The notes under the pieces: model-generated | The model's input: the letters and a program-made list of their open reading frames with translations, nothing else | Databases searched by the model: none | Told to the model about the DNA's origin: nothing | DNA from: Coenobita brevimanus | Lineage: Eukaryota; Arthropoda; Malacostraca; Decapoda; Coenobitidae | Reading direction: 5' to 3' | DNA: 64,000 nt | Assembly: GCA_032717465.1 (NCBI GenBank) | Contig: CM064666.1 | Span: 4,954,528-5,018,527, forward strand | Shown: piece by piece, positions 24,190-35,840 of the stretch | Layout: each line of letters starts with the position of its first letter | How positions within the stretch are numbered: the first letter of the stretch is position 1 | Program-made: the position numbers and the translations under genes

Positions 24190-25235
24190 TAAAGTCAAAT
24201 GCCTTAATTCCGTAGGATAAGGTGACGAATAAATTGCCTTCATGTCGCCCTGTCTTCAGACATCATGCCTCCATTTTTGTTTCACATAACTTTAATTTTA
24301 ACACATCAGCATCCCTCCCCTCCAGTACATCCTAGGTCTCCCTCTCCCCCTTCCTCCTATAATCTCACTCACATACACTGTCTTGGTCAGTGTCCCAACC
24401 TCCTTTCGCACCACATCGTCAAACCATTTCAGGGTACTCTAGACACCATCAAGTACATTCAAATTAACTTGGAATGCTGATGAACGTCCTTATTTGTCTG
24501 TCTGTCTCTTAACACGATTCCACACAACACTCAGTAACTAGTTTCCCCTCCTCTCACTCCTGACTTGTGTCCTTCCAGCAGAGTCCAAGATTCACTTCCA
24601 TATGTTAGAGTGGAGATCACAACACTGTTATGCAGCGACCTCTTCCCTTCTATGCTCACCTCCATATTTCTTGTCACAGTTCTCAGTGTACTGTATCTGC
24701 AACGCTTCTCAATTTTCTTCTCTTCTTGTACTTAACTTACATTCTTGTTCAACTCACTACCAAAATATATGAAGTCGCACACGTTCTCTATTTCCTGACC
24801 ATTCTGCCTCAGTATGCAATCCATTACTTCATTCCTCTTAATAAAAAATAAATAAAAAAATTAAGTAAATACATCTTGTTGCATTCGCTTACCAAATTTC
24901 ATTTCAAAAATCCATTTTATAACTTATTCACCAACCTTGCAGCTCCAACTCCTCTTCAGTTACAAAAATTGTATCATCAAGAAAGAACAGTGCAGGCAAT
25001 TTCCACTCACTACCCTGACCTTCTATGGATATTGTCAACCACGAAAAAAAGCACACATCGCTGTTCCAGTCCAACATAAAATAAAAGAAATCGCCAAGCT
25101 CATTTTCCACATGCATTGATGCCCTGACACCAACAATATAACAATATACAGACTGCAAAAGTAACTGGCCACCATGCCTCAAAATACATTGGCCAGGAGC
25201 AACCTGTTTCATTTTGCCATACACGCCATACTATC
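24190..25235 (-). pseudogene. Diverged relative of LINE A, copy A4
   Basis: The minus strand ends with a decayed family A-type terminus (complement of AAATGCCTTAATTCCGTAGG near 24197) and upstream shows RT pieces: an M-H-V-E-N-E-L-G-D-F-F region near 25110, QGSEWKLPALFFLDDTIFVTEEELELQG near 24930-25010 with LDD in place of ADD, and a region corresponding to the ESW/EAW and WFGH blocks in very poor condition. Many stops and indels. It is older than copies A1, A3 and A7. Confidence 0.65.
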
Positions 25236-25437
25236 AGCTGGATTCGTCTAGTGATATTATCTCGTTTCCCTCTAGGATTACTTCAAGAGAACACTATATT
25301 TAAATCTAAGTCAGACACCCACTAGCTCAAGTATGAGTTAGTGCTAAAGATTTTACTCCTAGCCAGAATCCAAGGATATTGATTCCCGCTGTATATGAGG
25401 TAAATATGTTCATTCGACTGATCTGATATGGTGTTAC

Positions 25438-26419
25438 CGACCTAGGTGCTGAGGAAAAGGCTCGTATTCTCGCCTTGAAGCAGAACATCCCTACCAAAGA
25501 AATAACATAACAAAACGGACGGTTAGAATGGTTAGTGAGTTGAGTGACAGCCAGTGCCCATGATCTCCCACTAAATGTTGTCTCGCTATGAAAACGTCGT
25601 CCAGGATGACAACACAAGACAGTGAAGGCTATAGGCAATCAGCTAAGACGTGAGGTGCTGAAGCCTCCTGATATTAAGGCTGCACAGTTCAAAGTTGATA
25701 TTCCCAAGATCTTCAAAGGTATCTCTATTCATGTCTTCCAAAACCGGCTGCAGAAGGACCTAAACCTGTCATCACGCTTTCCAGCCAAGAAACCACGTCT
25801 GACCAAACAACTGTACCAGAAATTGTTTGAGTCTGCAAGAAAATACAAAGACCGACCTCAGAAAACTGGAACAAGTAATGTTTTCTGAAGAAAACACCTT
25901 TATGTGTTTTGTCCTCGTCTTGGGCAGGTAAGGAGACCTCGTAAAGTCAGTAGCTACTGCCGCAACTGCACACAGAAGACTGTCAAACACAGTGATAGTT
26001 TAATGGTGTGGTGTTGTTTTAGTGGGGAAGTGTGCAGAGGAGGCCTCTACTTCCTGAAGACACGAAGATCAATGGTGACCGGTATATGCAGGTGCGAGAC
26101 AACCATCCCCTGTGACTTCATGACATACATGGTTGCATACATTTCACGCATGACTTTACCACATGTCAAAAGGTAAAGAGGTTATGAGATTCCCCTCAGA
26201 TCAAGTCATTACAGTGCTGGACTGGCTACCTAACTCTCCGGATTTGAACCCCATTGAAAACGTATATAGTTATACAATGCACAAGTTTAACTGTTTAAGT
26301 GCAGTGAAGATTTATATAAAATATTCCTCCAATAACATGAGCAAACTAGCTCGTGATGGTCTCAGCTGCAAGGCGTCTTGTGACACAGCCAAAATTACTT
26401 CATCGAATATGAAGGGTTA
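25438..26419 (+). pseudogene. Tc1-like transposase pseudogene
   Basis: Plus-strand pieces of a Tc1/mariner DD34E transposase in three frames. In order: an N-terminal helix-turn-helix region (EEKARILALKQNIP near 25450), IGNQLRREVLKPPDIKAAQ near 25632, QNRLQKDLNLSSRFPAKKPRLT near 25741, KKYK-like region near 25840, TVKHSDSLMVWCCFSGEVCRGGLYFL near 25980 and VLDWLPNSPDLNPIENVY near 26209 carrying the second D and the E. The first catalytic D region (SDE near 25880) is lost in a frameshift. I found no terminal inverted repeats, so only the coding core is recognisable. Inactive. Confidence 0.85.
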
Positions 26420-26732
26420 ATTTCTTACACATTATTGTAGCTCTCATGTTATATTCTTCTTACTGCCAGACCATTTTATCCAATATAGGAAAGACCAGGA
26501 GTTTGACGCAGACCCATTAATTTTTAGTATGTCTAGAGGATTTTATTGGATTTTATAACTTTACTCACACTAAAACAGCGTTCGCTGAACTTGCCGGATC
26601 CTCCGATTAACATGACTGAATAACAGAAATATTTATATTGTACAGATGTATGCCATTCATTAGGTGGGATTAGGAGAAGAATTAGGAAGGCCAAGGAACA
26701 GTTAATATTTTCCCAACCACTTCAAAAACCGC

Positions 26733-26769
<37 letters not shown>

Positions 26770-27904
26770 ACTATTTTCACCCACCATCTCCACCCATTGT
26801 TATCTTTTCCTACCGCCATTTCATTTTCAACCTTCGTTATTTTCATCCACGCCCTTCGGCCGCCCATCGATATCCCATGAACATCGCCACCCACCATAAA
26901 CCTCCGTCCCCTTTACGTCCACCCACAACCATTTCCTACCATCCACTGTCCATCACTATCATCTTCACCAAACCACATCTACTCTCCATCAATCTACAGC
27001 CTCTGTAACTTCCACCTTCCCTCGACGTTCAAAATCACCATAGACGCTGTCCATCATAACCCACCATCTTCGCATTACCCTCTCGGTACAAACTCCAACT
27101 TTCTGAATATACATTTTTATCTGCGGCAAAACTGACAGGTCTATAGGTGCTACATCTTGCCTCCCCCACCCCCTACAAGGAATGTTCGACTATTTGCTCT
27201 TGGAGAGCTCTGAGCGACTTTGTTTTCATATACAAATTTGCTCTGCTTTAAATTTTGAGTTGATTTGGCTTGTCAGCTGTTGCATCAGCTGATGCATCAG
27301 CTGATTATTTAGCAATTTTAGCCATAAAGAGACATTTTTGCGGCTTGATTAATTATCTGCTCTTCTAGAACTCTGAGCGATTTTCTTATGAAATGCAAAG
27401 ATGTTCTACTTGAAATTTTGAGTTGATGCGACATGCCAGCTTGTTCATCCAAAATCCTTTGTTGTTCCTAGCTATATGACTTTGTTATAAAACAATTTCA
27501 CATATTCCATGAATTTCAAGGTGAGAAGCCTTAAAAAAATGGCTGCATTAGCTTCGCCACAGGTCTGTGAAGATAGTATCTTCTTGTTTCTCATGATATA
27601 GTGAATCTCTAAAGCCAAATTTATATAGAATACACTTCATTATTATCATCATCGTCTAATTTTCCTCTTTTTCCTCCTCCTCATCATCATCGCCATCATT
27701 ATCCTAACCATCATCATCTTTTCAAGAAAACACTGAGTCAATATTTTTACTAACACTAGTACGCCCATACCAAATCATGTATTACACTTCATTATCATTA
27801 CGCCTTTTAGAACTGAAAAGTGCGACATTTTCGTACACCAGGTGAATATGGTAACGCGTACAGTATTATGCTGTGACTGAGGGATATTCATTGTAAAAGG
27901 AAAT
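26420..27904. other. No gene; simple repeats and a local dimer
   Basis: Contains (GA)n at 26738-26767, a long CA/CC-rich, G-poor stretch at 26768-27060 built from degenerate CCACCATC-like words, a diverged 161-bp dimer at about 27197-27357 and 27358-27520, and an ATC/TCC-rich patch at 27640-27725. No recognisable coding motif. Confidence 0.5.
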
Positions 27905-28010
27905 ATGAATGTCATTTGTAGAGTGGCCAATTGGAGTGGGCAAATTTGGGTTGTCTGGACATTGTTACTCCTCACCCTGCCCTAGGGAAAGAGGTCCGGA
28001 TGTTGATTAT
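27905..28010 (+). repeat. Family C LINE 3' terminal fragment, copy C3
   Basis: The complement reads CCGGACCTCTTTCCCTAGG, GCAGGGTGAGGA, GTCCAGAC and TTTGCCCA-TCCAAT in the same order as the family C ends at 52296 and 61106. Only the untranslated tail is present. Confidence 0.7.
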
Positions 28011-28546
28011 TTGTGGTGTTTAATGTAGTTGATGTAATGGACTGCGAAATACGCAAGCTGTGTTGGTATTGAATGGAGTGTCAAACAAAGGAAGATTAAT
28101 GGACAGGTAGTGTAATATGCAGATGAATTAATAAATAGACAGACATAAACGTCAAGTGACAGACAGAAAGAGGGGGAGGAGGGTAAACTATTGTATATCA
28201 CTGCGTTTTAAAATTCCACTGAATAGTAACACGCACATTGTTTCAACGACAAAGTTTTTTGGAATTCTGTGTGGTGTTCCGTATCAGACTTTTGATGTCA
28301 AATTTTACCTAATCGAAAGCGTACCACTACGGTAAAAAAAAAAAAAAATAGTAATAATAAAAACTCGAGTAAAAATTAAGAGCTAAAACAAAGCGGAAAC
28401 AACTATAAGCACAGGAACACTGGTCACGTAGTATTGTCAGTTTCATTCAGGTGCGCAGTAACATAGCTGGGGAAAGGGGGAATGCCGGTCGAGGGAGGTA
28501 GATAGTGTACATTTGTGTGTTTATATATTTGCTAAGAACTATACGA
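28011..28546. other. No gene seen
   Basis: AT-rich, with an A run at 28336-28350. No motifs. Confidence 0.5.
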
Positions 28547-28945
28547 TTTTTTTTTTTTTTTTCAGATGAAGAGAAGGAAAACAAACTAAATCAAACCTGT
28601 CCATGCTCTAAATTACAGGTGTCTTCCATTCAAAAAGAATCTATAACACCTGGACTTGAACTCCTGTCGTCTTAAGTTTGAGGAGGAACTAATCTGGGGA
28701 AGCGAGTTTAAAAACGAAGCAGTTCTGGGAATTAATAAATTCTGATAGGCAGAATCTCTGTTATGGCATGATCATTTGCACTACTACATGCCCGTATAGC
28801 ACGGGGGAAACCATGGAGAGGTGGCACAATGGGAGCAACTTCACCGTAGCATTTGCCATAAATGTATCTTAACAATGCAAGGAAGAAAACATTCCATCTT
28901 GACTGTAAGAGAATTAGTTCATTTGTAATTACTAGGTTATCAACT
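28547..28945 (-). repeat. Family E LINE 3' fragment, copy E3
   Basis: Minus strand, ending in a poly(A) of about 16 (T run at 28547-28562). It matches E1 through the block with GGAAGCGAGTT near 28697, ATTCTGATAGGCAGA near 28738, ACCATGGAGAGGTGGCACAATGG-type sequence near 28810 and GCATTTGCCATAA near 28850. It covers the C-terminal codons and 3' untranslated region only. Confidence 0.75.
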
Positions 28946-29135
28946 GTACCGGTACTTATTAGTTATACTTAATACTTCCCTTTCGTTGAATGCAACCCTT
29001 CCATATGCGCTCCACAAGGGAAGGCAAGAAAATACTGTATATTGGGTTGATATATAGATAGATAGAAAAATATATACGTTGTTGCAAGAAAGCAAAAAAT
29101 AAATGACAATAGAAACAGGCAAACACATGCACAGT

Positions 29136-29136
<1 letters not shown>

Positions 29137-29232
<96 letters not shown>
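29137..29232. repeat. (CT)n-(TA)n compound microsatellite
   Basis: CT at 29137-29176 joined directly to TA at 29177-29232. Confidence 0.97.
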
Positions 29233-29234
<2 letters not shown>

Positions 29235-29584
29235 AGGGACAGGTTTCCCACTGCTACCTGACGCATCCCAGGGTTCCAGGGTGTTGAATAGGGGAACGTC
29301 TCATATTCATGAAAGGTACCATCCTAGATGGCGCAGGCCATGGGATTCCCTATAGAATAGACTGAATATGGTGGAGCACGAATTTCAGAGCACCAAAATC
29401 TGTGGCAGGGAGGTGAGATTACTTGCCACAATCACTCAGCCAAACATGAATTATACTTGAATATTCGGGCTTTCCTGTTAGATCATAGTCTAGTAAAGGT
29501 CCAACCGCATTGCCTCCTTTGCTCTTGAACAATGTGCCGCTGAAAGTCAATAGGTTCCATCATGGCAAATCAGAGACCACATTC
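29233..29584. other. No gene seen
   Basis: Unique-looking sequence without recognisable motifs between a microsatellite and the LINE G remains. Confidence 0.45.
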
Positions 29585-32215
29585 AACAAATTGATATACT
29601 GTACATGAAAATCTACACGTGCAATCTAAGGAGCCTCGCAGAAGATACAAACCTGATGCCTTAATGACTTAATTAGACCATATTAGTTGGGATACTATAG
29701 GCCTGAGCGAGATCCACAGAAAAAAAATATATATATATCAGCTCCAAGACAGCAACCACCAATTCTTCTTCAGTGGACGGCAGAAAAAATTGAGATAATG
29801 GTGCAGGATTCCTAATTAACAGAAATCATCCTGAGAACACTGCTAAATTCAGCAGTGTGTCCGAGAAAGTGATATGGATTGAAATTAACCTTAGCAAAAC
29901 ACACACCCTAAAAGTAATACACGTATTTTGTGTCTGCCTTTCAAAGCACAGATAAAAAAATGGGGACAGTCTGTGATGACATGTTCCAGATTATGAAAGA
30001 AACGATCAGCTATGTCATACTCATGGGAGACTTCAGTGTAAAAAGTTGGCAAATCAAAAAATGGGGAAGCACGTATGGGAAAATTTGGAGTAGGAAAGAG
30101 GAATGACACGATCGCTAATGTCACAGTTTCATGAAAGCAAATATAGGAAGTGACCACAGAATAGTGGGTTGCAAAGCCAGATTTAATAGCAGAAGTGAAA
30201 GAAGGAAGCTGATTAAAAATTAAAAGGTATGCCCAAGGCAAAGCTGTCTATCAGTTAGAAATAAAGAAAAGATTTAAGCTGTAAGTTATGCCGAGTGTGA
30301 CACTAATGAGTTGAATGATAAACTAAGAAAAACGCTAAGAGAATCAGTTGAGGTAATAATGAAAGCTAATACACCCAAACCAGAAAGTATTAAAAAATGA
30401 CCCTCGAGCTCATGAAAAGAAAAAAGGAAGTGAAAGTTAAAACAAAGATGAAATAGAAAGGACAGAATTAAATTAAAAAACGAAAGCGAAACATGGATCA
30501 GATCAAAGAAACCATCAACATATGTGTGAAACTGGTCTGAAGCAAAATGGCACTAGGAAAGCAACACATTATATCACTGAAAGGCAAAAATGGCGAAGTC
30601 ATTATGTACAGATAGAAGATGGTGAAGAGTTGAATTTTACAAAGATCTGTACTGTATGCATAAAGACAGTAGAGCCAATAGCTAATTTTTCAGTTGACAC
30701 AAGTGAAATACCAGAAGTAACATCAGATCAAGTAAATTTTTCTTTCAAAATTATGAGTATGAGGAAAGGCCCCAAGTGAAGATGGAGTAGTGGCAGATTT
30801 ACTGTCTGATGCAGGAGTACAAGTTCAAAACCGGCTTGCCCACTGAACCTAACCTAACATATAAAGAAAATTCACAAAACATGGTGTAATGCAATAGCTA
30901 TTCTGCTTGACAAAAAAGGCTACCCAAGAGATCTTAATAACTGTCGACCTGTCAGCCTATCATCAGTTATTTATTAACTCCTCACTAGAACCATTAAGAA
31001 CAGAATAAAAAATTTGGAAGAAAACCAACTTCGAGAACAGGCAGGATTCCGAAGCGGATATTTGACTGCTGATCATATTCACACAATGAATCAACTAATT
31101 GAGAACACTACAGAATATAACAAACCACAGTGTTTGGGTTTTGTCGATTACAAAAAGGCTTTCGACTCAGTGGAGCACTTAGCAATTGTAAATTCATTGC
31201 AGGGACATTGAGTAAACGAGAACATTGTAAACGTAAAGAAAACTATATACGGTACGAAGAGAGCTACAGTTTGGTTAAATAGGACACAAAAAATGAATAT
31301 TGAGAAAGGCATGCGTCAGGGAGATACAATTTCACCAAAATTGTTTACAGCACGTTTTCAAAGCATTTTCAGAATGCCAGAATAGGAAAACAATGGAGTA
31401 AACACAGTGGGAAAATATTTAGCCATTTAAGGTTTACAGATGGCTTTGTTATAACTTTAGAAACACCATAGATATCTCATGAAATGTTAAGTGACCTAAA
31501 GAAAGTCTCAATGTATGTCTAAAAATGAACCACAGTACAACTAATGTTTAAACTAAATACACCAAAAAGCATCATCAAAATAAATGAAGAAAAAAAAATG
31601 AAGTTGAGGAGTACAGTTACTTGGGGCAAATACTAAAACTTACGAAAAACCATGAAGTCGAAATAAAACGATGCACTACATCTGAATGGAAAGCTTCCGG
31701 TAAACAGAGGAGACATCATGAAAAGTAGCCTGCAAGCATGTATGACATAAAAGGTATATAACGAATATATAGTTTCATCTGTGTTGCACGGCTGTGAGAC
31801 CTGGAAAATAAAAAAAAAAAATTAATAGAAAACAAAGAAATCTGTTAACAAAGAGCAATAGAAATGTCAGTGTTGGTAATATCTTTGAGAGCCAGGAAGT
31901 GGTAAGGTTGGGTGAGTGGGCAGACTGAAGTCAAAGACATTATTGAAGTTGTAAAAGAACAGTAATAGAGGTTGGCAAGTCCTGTAGCAAGAATTACGGA
32001 TAATAAATGGATCGACAAGCTTACTGACTGGACTCCAAGAGATTGCAAGCGTAGCAGGAAAGGGCCAGATAGAAGGTGGCAAGATGAGATCCATACGTTG
32101 TAGGCAAAACCTGACAAAGATTGGCCCAGCCACGGAATTCATGGAGAAAGTTCGGGAGACCTTTGTCTTTGTTCAGTAAGGGACTTGCAATGGCTGATAA
32201 TGGTAAAAAGTGATG
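29585..32215 (+). pseudogene. Family G HmRTE-like LINE, heavily decayed
   Basis: Plus-strand fragments of endonuclease and RT in many frames. They include a T-C-N-L-R-S-L block near 29620, Y-V-I-L-M-G-D-F near 30015 (endonuclease), CNAIAILLDKKGYPRDLNNCRPVSL near 30888, a block ENQLREQAGFRSGYLTADHI near 31019, CLGFVDYKKAFDSVEH near 31134, MRQGDTISPKLF near 31312, RFTDGFVIT near 31432 where RFADD is expected, and a C-terminal W-P-S-H-G-I-H region near 32120. The Y-x-D-D box is destroyed. The block QAGFRSGY-T-DHIHT-NQLIE is what I associate with RTE elements such as those described from Heliconius; that is from memory. The tail ends near a (TATC)n run at 32217-32243. Part of the span near 30830-30850 holds a short insertion (CCTAACCTAAC). 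Confidence 0.75.
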
Positions 32216-32243
32216 ATTTATCTGTCTATCTGTCTATCCATCT

Positions 32244-32474
32244 ATGTGCAGAATGACAGTTTGCAACATATTTGCAGTTTACAGTACTGTATATTTGTCA
32301 GTCATCGTAGCCGCATTAACTTATATTCACTGGCGCCCCTACTGCAGTGGGTCAGAGTGTGAGAATCAGAAAGGAAACATCACCTAATGTGATGATCTCA
32401 CACATTTTAGACCCGCAATGGAGAGGTGGCTACGAAGCCTCGCACTTAGAAGTGTTTAATCTCACCTCATCTCA
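32244..32474. other. No gene seen
   Basis: Short unique-looking spacer between the LINE G tail and a SINE. Confidence 0.5.
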
Positions 32475-32866
32475 TCAGCCGTTTTAGCGTCCACTGCAGG
32501 ACCGGCCTATCCCGACCGAAGTGGGGACGATACAGCCAATGTATCTCTACCAAGTGGCTTAGGCTGTCTAGTAGAGATTGTATGTAGGGTGAGAAGTGCT
32601 TGTAAGTGTAATTGTAGTGTTGTAGTGGCTTTGGATGTGTGTGTATTCTGTGAACCAAGTATAATCGGCCCACGCAAGCCGACTGGATGCAAGCATACTT
32701 TATAGTATGTGACACTGGTTCAACCACAGCACCCCTTATGTCCGCCCAGCAGTACGTGGCCAGAAGAACGCTCCCAAAGTTTATTACCCTGGCGGGGCAG
32801 GAACCCTCGTTCTTCAGTGTAGGAAAATGCACGCTTTACCACTGTACCACAGAGGCTCCAGAGGTG
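32475..32866 (-). repeat. tRNA-derived SINE (S1 family), copy 1
   Basis: The minus strand begins at about 32866 with CCTCTGTGGTACAGTGGTAA, a box A-like head, and a box B-like GGGTTCCTGCCC (complement near 32804-32815). A body of about 320 bp follows, ending at CGGCTGATGAGATGAG-type sequence. It is nearly collinear with 43774-44152 at about 85-90 percent by eye, and with 51631-51940 more distantly. The box spacing, size near 390 bp and repetition define a SINE; polymerase III transcription is inferred. Confidence 0.85.
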
Positions 32867-32879
32867 TTTAATCGACCTA

Positions 32880-32882
<3 letters not shown>

Positions 32883-32958
<76 letters not shown>
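32883..32958. repeat. (TA)n microsatellite left of the 18S pseudogene
   Basis: A pure TA run of 76 bp that ends exactly where rRNA homology starts. Confidence 0.97.
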
Positions 32959-32961
<3 letters not shown>

Positions 32962-33240
32962 GATTAGGGCTTGCAATTCTTTCCCACGAACGAGGAATTC
33001 CCAGTAAGCGCAAGTCGTCAGCTTGCGTTGATTACGTCCCTGCCCTTTATACACACCGCCCGTCGCTACTACCGATTGAATGATTTAATGAGGACTTTGG
33101 ACTGGGGCCCTTGGATGCCTTGCTTCCCTTCGCTGGGAGTGGGTGCCTCTGGCTGACGGAAAGATGTCCAAACTTGATCATTTAGAGGAAGTAAGTGTTG
33201 TAACAAGGTTTCCGTTGCTGAACCTGCTGAAGGATCATTA
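32959..33240 (+). rRNA. 18S rRNA 3'-end pseudogene fragment
   Basis: About 280 bp corresponding to the last part of eukaryotic 18S rRNA: GAACGAGGAATTCCCAGTAA, GATTACGTCCCTGCCCTTT, ACACACCGCCCGTCGCTAC, a helix-44 region, CAAACTTGATCATTTAGAGG, GTAACAAGGTTTCCG and the terminal GGATCATTA at 33232-33240. Normally invariant positions are changed: the segment after AGAGGAAG reads TAAGTGTTG instead of TAAAAGTCG, and GTAGGTGAACCTGCGG is altered to GTTGCTGAACCTGCTG. These changes in universally conserved positions mark a decayed copy outside the active rDNA array. The fragment is 5'-truncated at a TA tract and passes into ITS1-like sequence. Confidence 0.93.
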
Positions 33241-33346
33241 CCAACCGGAAAGAAAGAAGGCAGGAATCTGTTGTTGTTTCTTGTCTTCCTCCTCCCACTC
33301 CTAATAAAAATAACAACTATACTTCATTGAGGGATGCCTTGGGAGG

Positions 33347-33347
<1 letters not shown>
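33241..33347 (+). other. ITS1-like sequence continuous with the 18S fragment
   Basis: Directly follows the 18S terminus. It starts CCAACCGG and includes a purine patch and GTTGTTGTTTC. ITS1 is not conserved, so the call rests only on continuity; presence of spacer DNA argues that the source was rDNA or unprocessed precursor, not mature 18S RNA. Confidence 0.6.
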
Positions 33348-33430
<83 letters not shown>

Positions 33431-33432
33431 CA

Positions 33433-33470
<38 letters not shown>

Positions 33471-33480
33471 ATATATATAT

Positions 33481-33531
<51 letters not shown>

Positions 33532-33535
33532 CGTA
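33348..33535. repeat. (TA)n-(TATC)n-(TA)n array right of the 18S/ITS1 fragment
   Basis: TA repeats at 33348-33430, TATC repeats at 33434-33471, TA to 33535. An A run of about 29 follows at 33562-33590. Confidence 0.95.
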
Positions 33536-33590
33536 TTCTTGGGGTTCAGCCTCTCCTGCCTGAAAAAAAAAAAAAAAAAAAAAAAAAAAA

Positions 33591-35210
33591 CGATCAGAGA
33601 TAGGGGAAAGTGAGCACATGGAAATGGACATACATATTGCAGGATTGGGTACGCAGTTTCCATGTTTTCTGCGAATGCCCAGGAAAAAAAAAACTGCACA
33701 TGCCATGAGTACCTATTTAATTATTGTTTTAGGTCAGTTTCTGCACGGCTGATAACTGTCTTCATGACGCAAAGTTGACACTGGTGTACCGATGGCTAAG
33801 CTGTCCTCGCAACACACAGGAATACATAATTTCAGCAGCAAAAAATTATGGACCGCTCTGTGCTTAAAGCTGCTTGTACAGTATAACCAAGTATCGACCA
33901 TGAGTTCTTGTGCTCCTATCAGCTCTCCCTCATACGATTCCCTCTCGCTCTCCCCCTTCCATCCGAAACCCTGTCTCTTTCCAGCTCCTCTTGCCTAGAA
34001 GAGTATGACTCACAAAATTTTTTCATTAAAGCTCATCAAGTTTTGCAGGAAAATTTATCGTCAGGTAAATAGCAGCTTAGGAAGGATATCAGCAAATATG
34101 GAGCTGAAAAATGTCAATATTATCCTCTAAAGTCAAGGTCAGGGTCTCTTAATCCCTTCACTTTCGTGCTTTCTTCAGTATTTTCTTTCAGTTACCGCCA
34201 AATTATTTCGTTTAGTGGAGAATATATGGGTCTGGAAGTGTTAATCTCATGAAAAATTTCCACACAATGGTGTTTTGAACTGGTCATTTTTGTTACCTAA
34301 AGACGATTTTATGCTGCACTGGAGACATCCCTCGTACTGTGGTTACCGACAATCTCAATTAATCTCATTTCAAGGTCTGTTCCTTGTTAGTCATGCTTCT
34401 GTTATATATTTTTTTCATCTTAGATGAGCTGCGTTTCTTTCCAACACCAGTTGTCACATACAAATATAACCCTGTAGCTACGGAGGGATCATCATACCAC
34501 AACAAACAATTGGCCATCACTAAGAAAGTAGAAACAGGTGTCACCCATCACAGTACATGAGCTAAAAAAAAATGCATCAAATGATTGCAACCGGGAGACG
34601 TCTCACACTACATTCAGATGACTTCTTTTCTTCTTCTTCTATCCTGGGTGAGGTAGTCCTTTGACAGTGGGGGGATAGGAACGGCAACAGTTAAAGCGAC
34701 TAGCATATTTTTCCTATGTGTTGTGAAGGGCACGATGCCAGACCACCACTGTTCACTTTGCTTAAGGGTAGATGGCCTGTCTACATTCTTTGGTGGCATT
34801 CCATGATCGAGAAGCCTGTGATCGCCTCTTCACGATATAACCCAATCACGGCCGTCACTCCGACTGTGTTTCCATTATCAGTCTCACAAGTCTTTATAAT
34901 CTCGTAGGGCAGACGACATCATTCAGCTTAGGTGACACGTTCTTGCTCGGTTTGGTGAGCAGTCTAATAGTTAAGCGAAGGCCTGTTAACTGCCTTTTTG
35001 CATCATTTATAATATCCATCATTTACATTTACTTCAACTAAGTCACTTCAAGCAGTCTGATCTATTGGAAAATTACGGTTTTGGAAAATGAAAATTTGAA
35101 AATAAAGTGTGATAAAATATCATAACTACAACCCAGATTATACCTACATTAAATCCTTATTATTATGTTAATCCAGTCATGGTAGGGACAGCTATTTTAT
35201 TTTATACCAG
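33591..35210. other. No gene seen
   Basis: Mostly unique-looking AT-rich DNA. A possible old-repeat fragment lies near 34150-34260 (CCCTTCACTTTCG with GTTACCGCC). Short open frames near 34614-34907 have no recognisable motif. Confidence 0.45.
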
Positions 35211-35520
35211 ATGAGAGGTCGTATGAGTTCGACTTAGTTTATCGTTGTGGGTGCGATATCTCCTGAATCCTTTGACGGTTTTTGACCAAACTTTTGTCAG
35301 TGATACAGTATGAAAGGACGATAAACTTATTAGGTCGACAAGGGTAAGGTGGCAAGTGCCAAGGTCATATGGGTGTGGATATGATGTTTCTTGAACTCCT
35401 CAACGGATTTCAACCAAACTTTTTTCATTGATAAAGTATGAAGGGACGATGAAGAGATTTGGTCAGCAAGGTCAAGGGGTCAAAGGTCAATGTCATATGG
35501 GGTCGACTTAGTTTTTTAAT
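35211..35520 (+). repeat. Diverged tandem repeat, unit about 130-140 bp
   Basis: Two full units and the start of a third. Each has GGTC-TATG-G, GATAT-T-CTTGAA-or-CCTGAA-TCCT, a GACGG/AACGG-TTT word followed by ACCAAACTTTT, GATA-AGTATGAA-GGACGAT and an AAGG-CAAG run. Units start near 35217, 35367 and 35500. Similar sensitive-looking words (CTCCTGAA-CCTTTGACGG) occur in widespread animal repeats, but I cannot name the family. Confidence 0.65.
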
Positions 35521-35840
35521 CTCATTTCAACCCACAATGAACCCTGTCACGGAGGTTTATAGCGAGTCTGTGAGCAAATGGTGGAGGCAAACCCATTGAC
35601 GGTTTGCAGACAGCTCGGGGTCCGAGTTTTCGGCTTTTCATTTTTTTTCCTTACTTTCTGGACTCTGTCTTACCTCGTTCTCAAGTGAGAAAAGACATCT
35701 AAATGGTAATTGCTATGATGATTATGAATACGATGATGGTGATGACGGTGATGACCAACTGTTACATGTTGTTTTCCCTGAAGAGAAAGAGACGTGAGAA
35801 AAATTTTCACTTACTTTTTCTATCGTCTACCTATCTATCC

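Noticed and set aside
25150..25175. CAAAAGTAACTGGCCACC as a possible Tc1 terminal repeat left of the transposase pseudogene
   Set aside because: It falls inside the reverse-transcriptase remains of LINE A4 and no inverted partner is present on the right side.
30838..30852. CCTAACCTAAC as an interstitial arthropod telomere repeat
   Set aside because: Only about two units; too short to separate from chance or a small filler insertion in LINE G.
32959..33347. Active rDNA repeat
   Set aside because: Only about 280 bp of 18S is present, with changes at nearly invariant positions and TA tracts on both sides.
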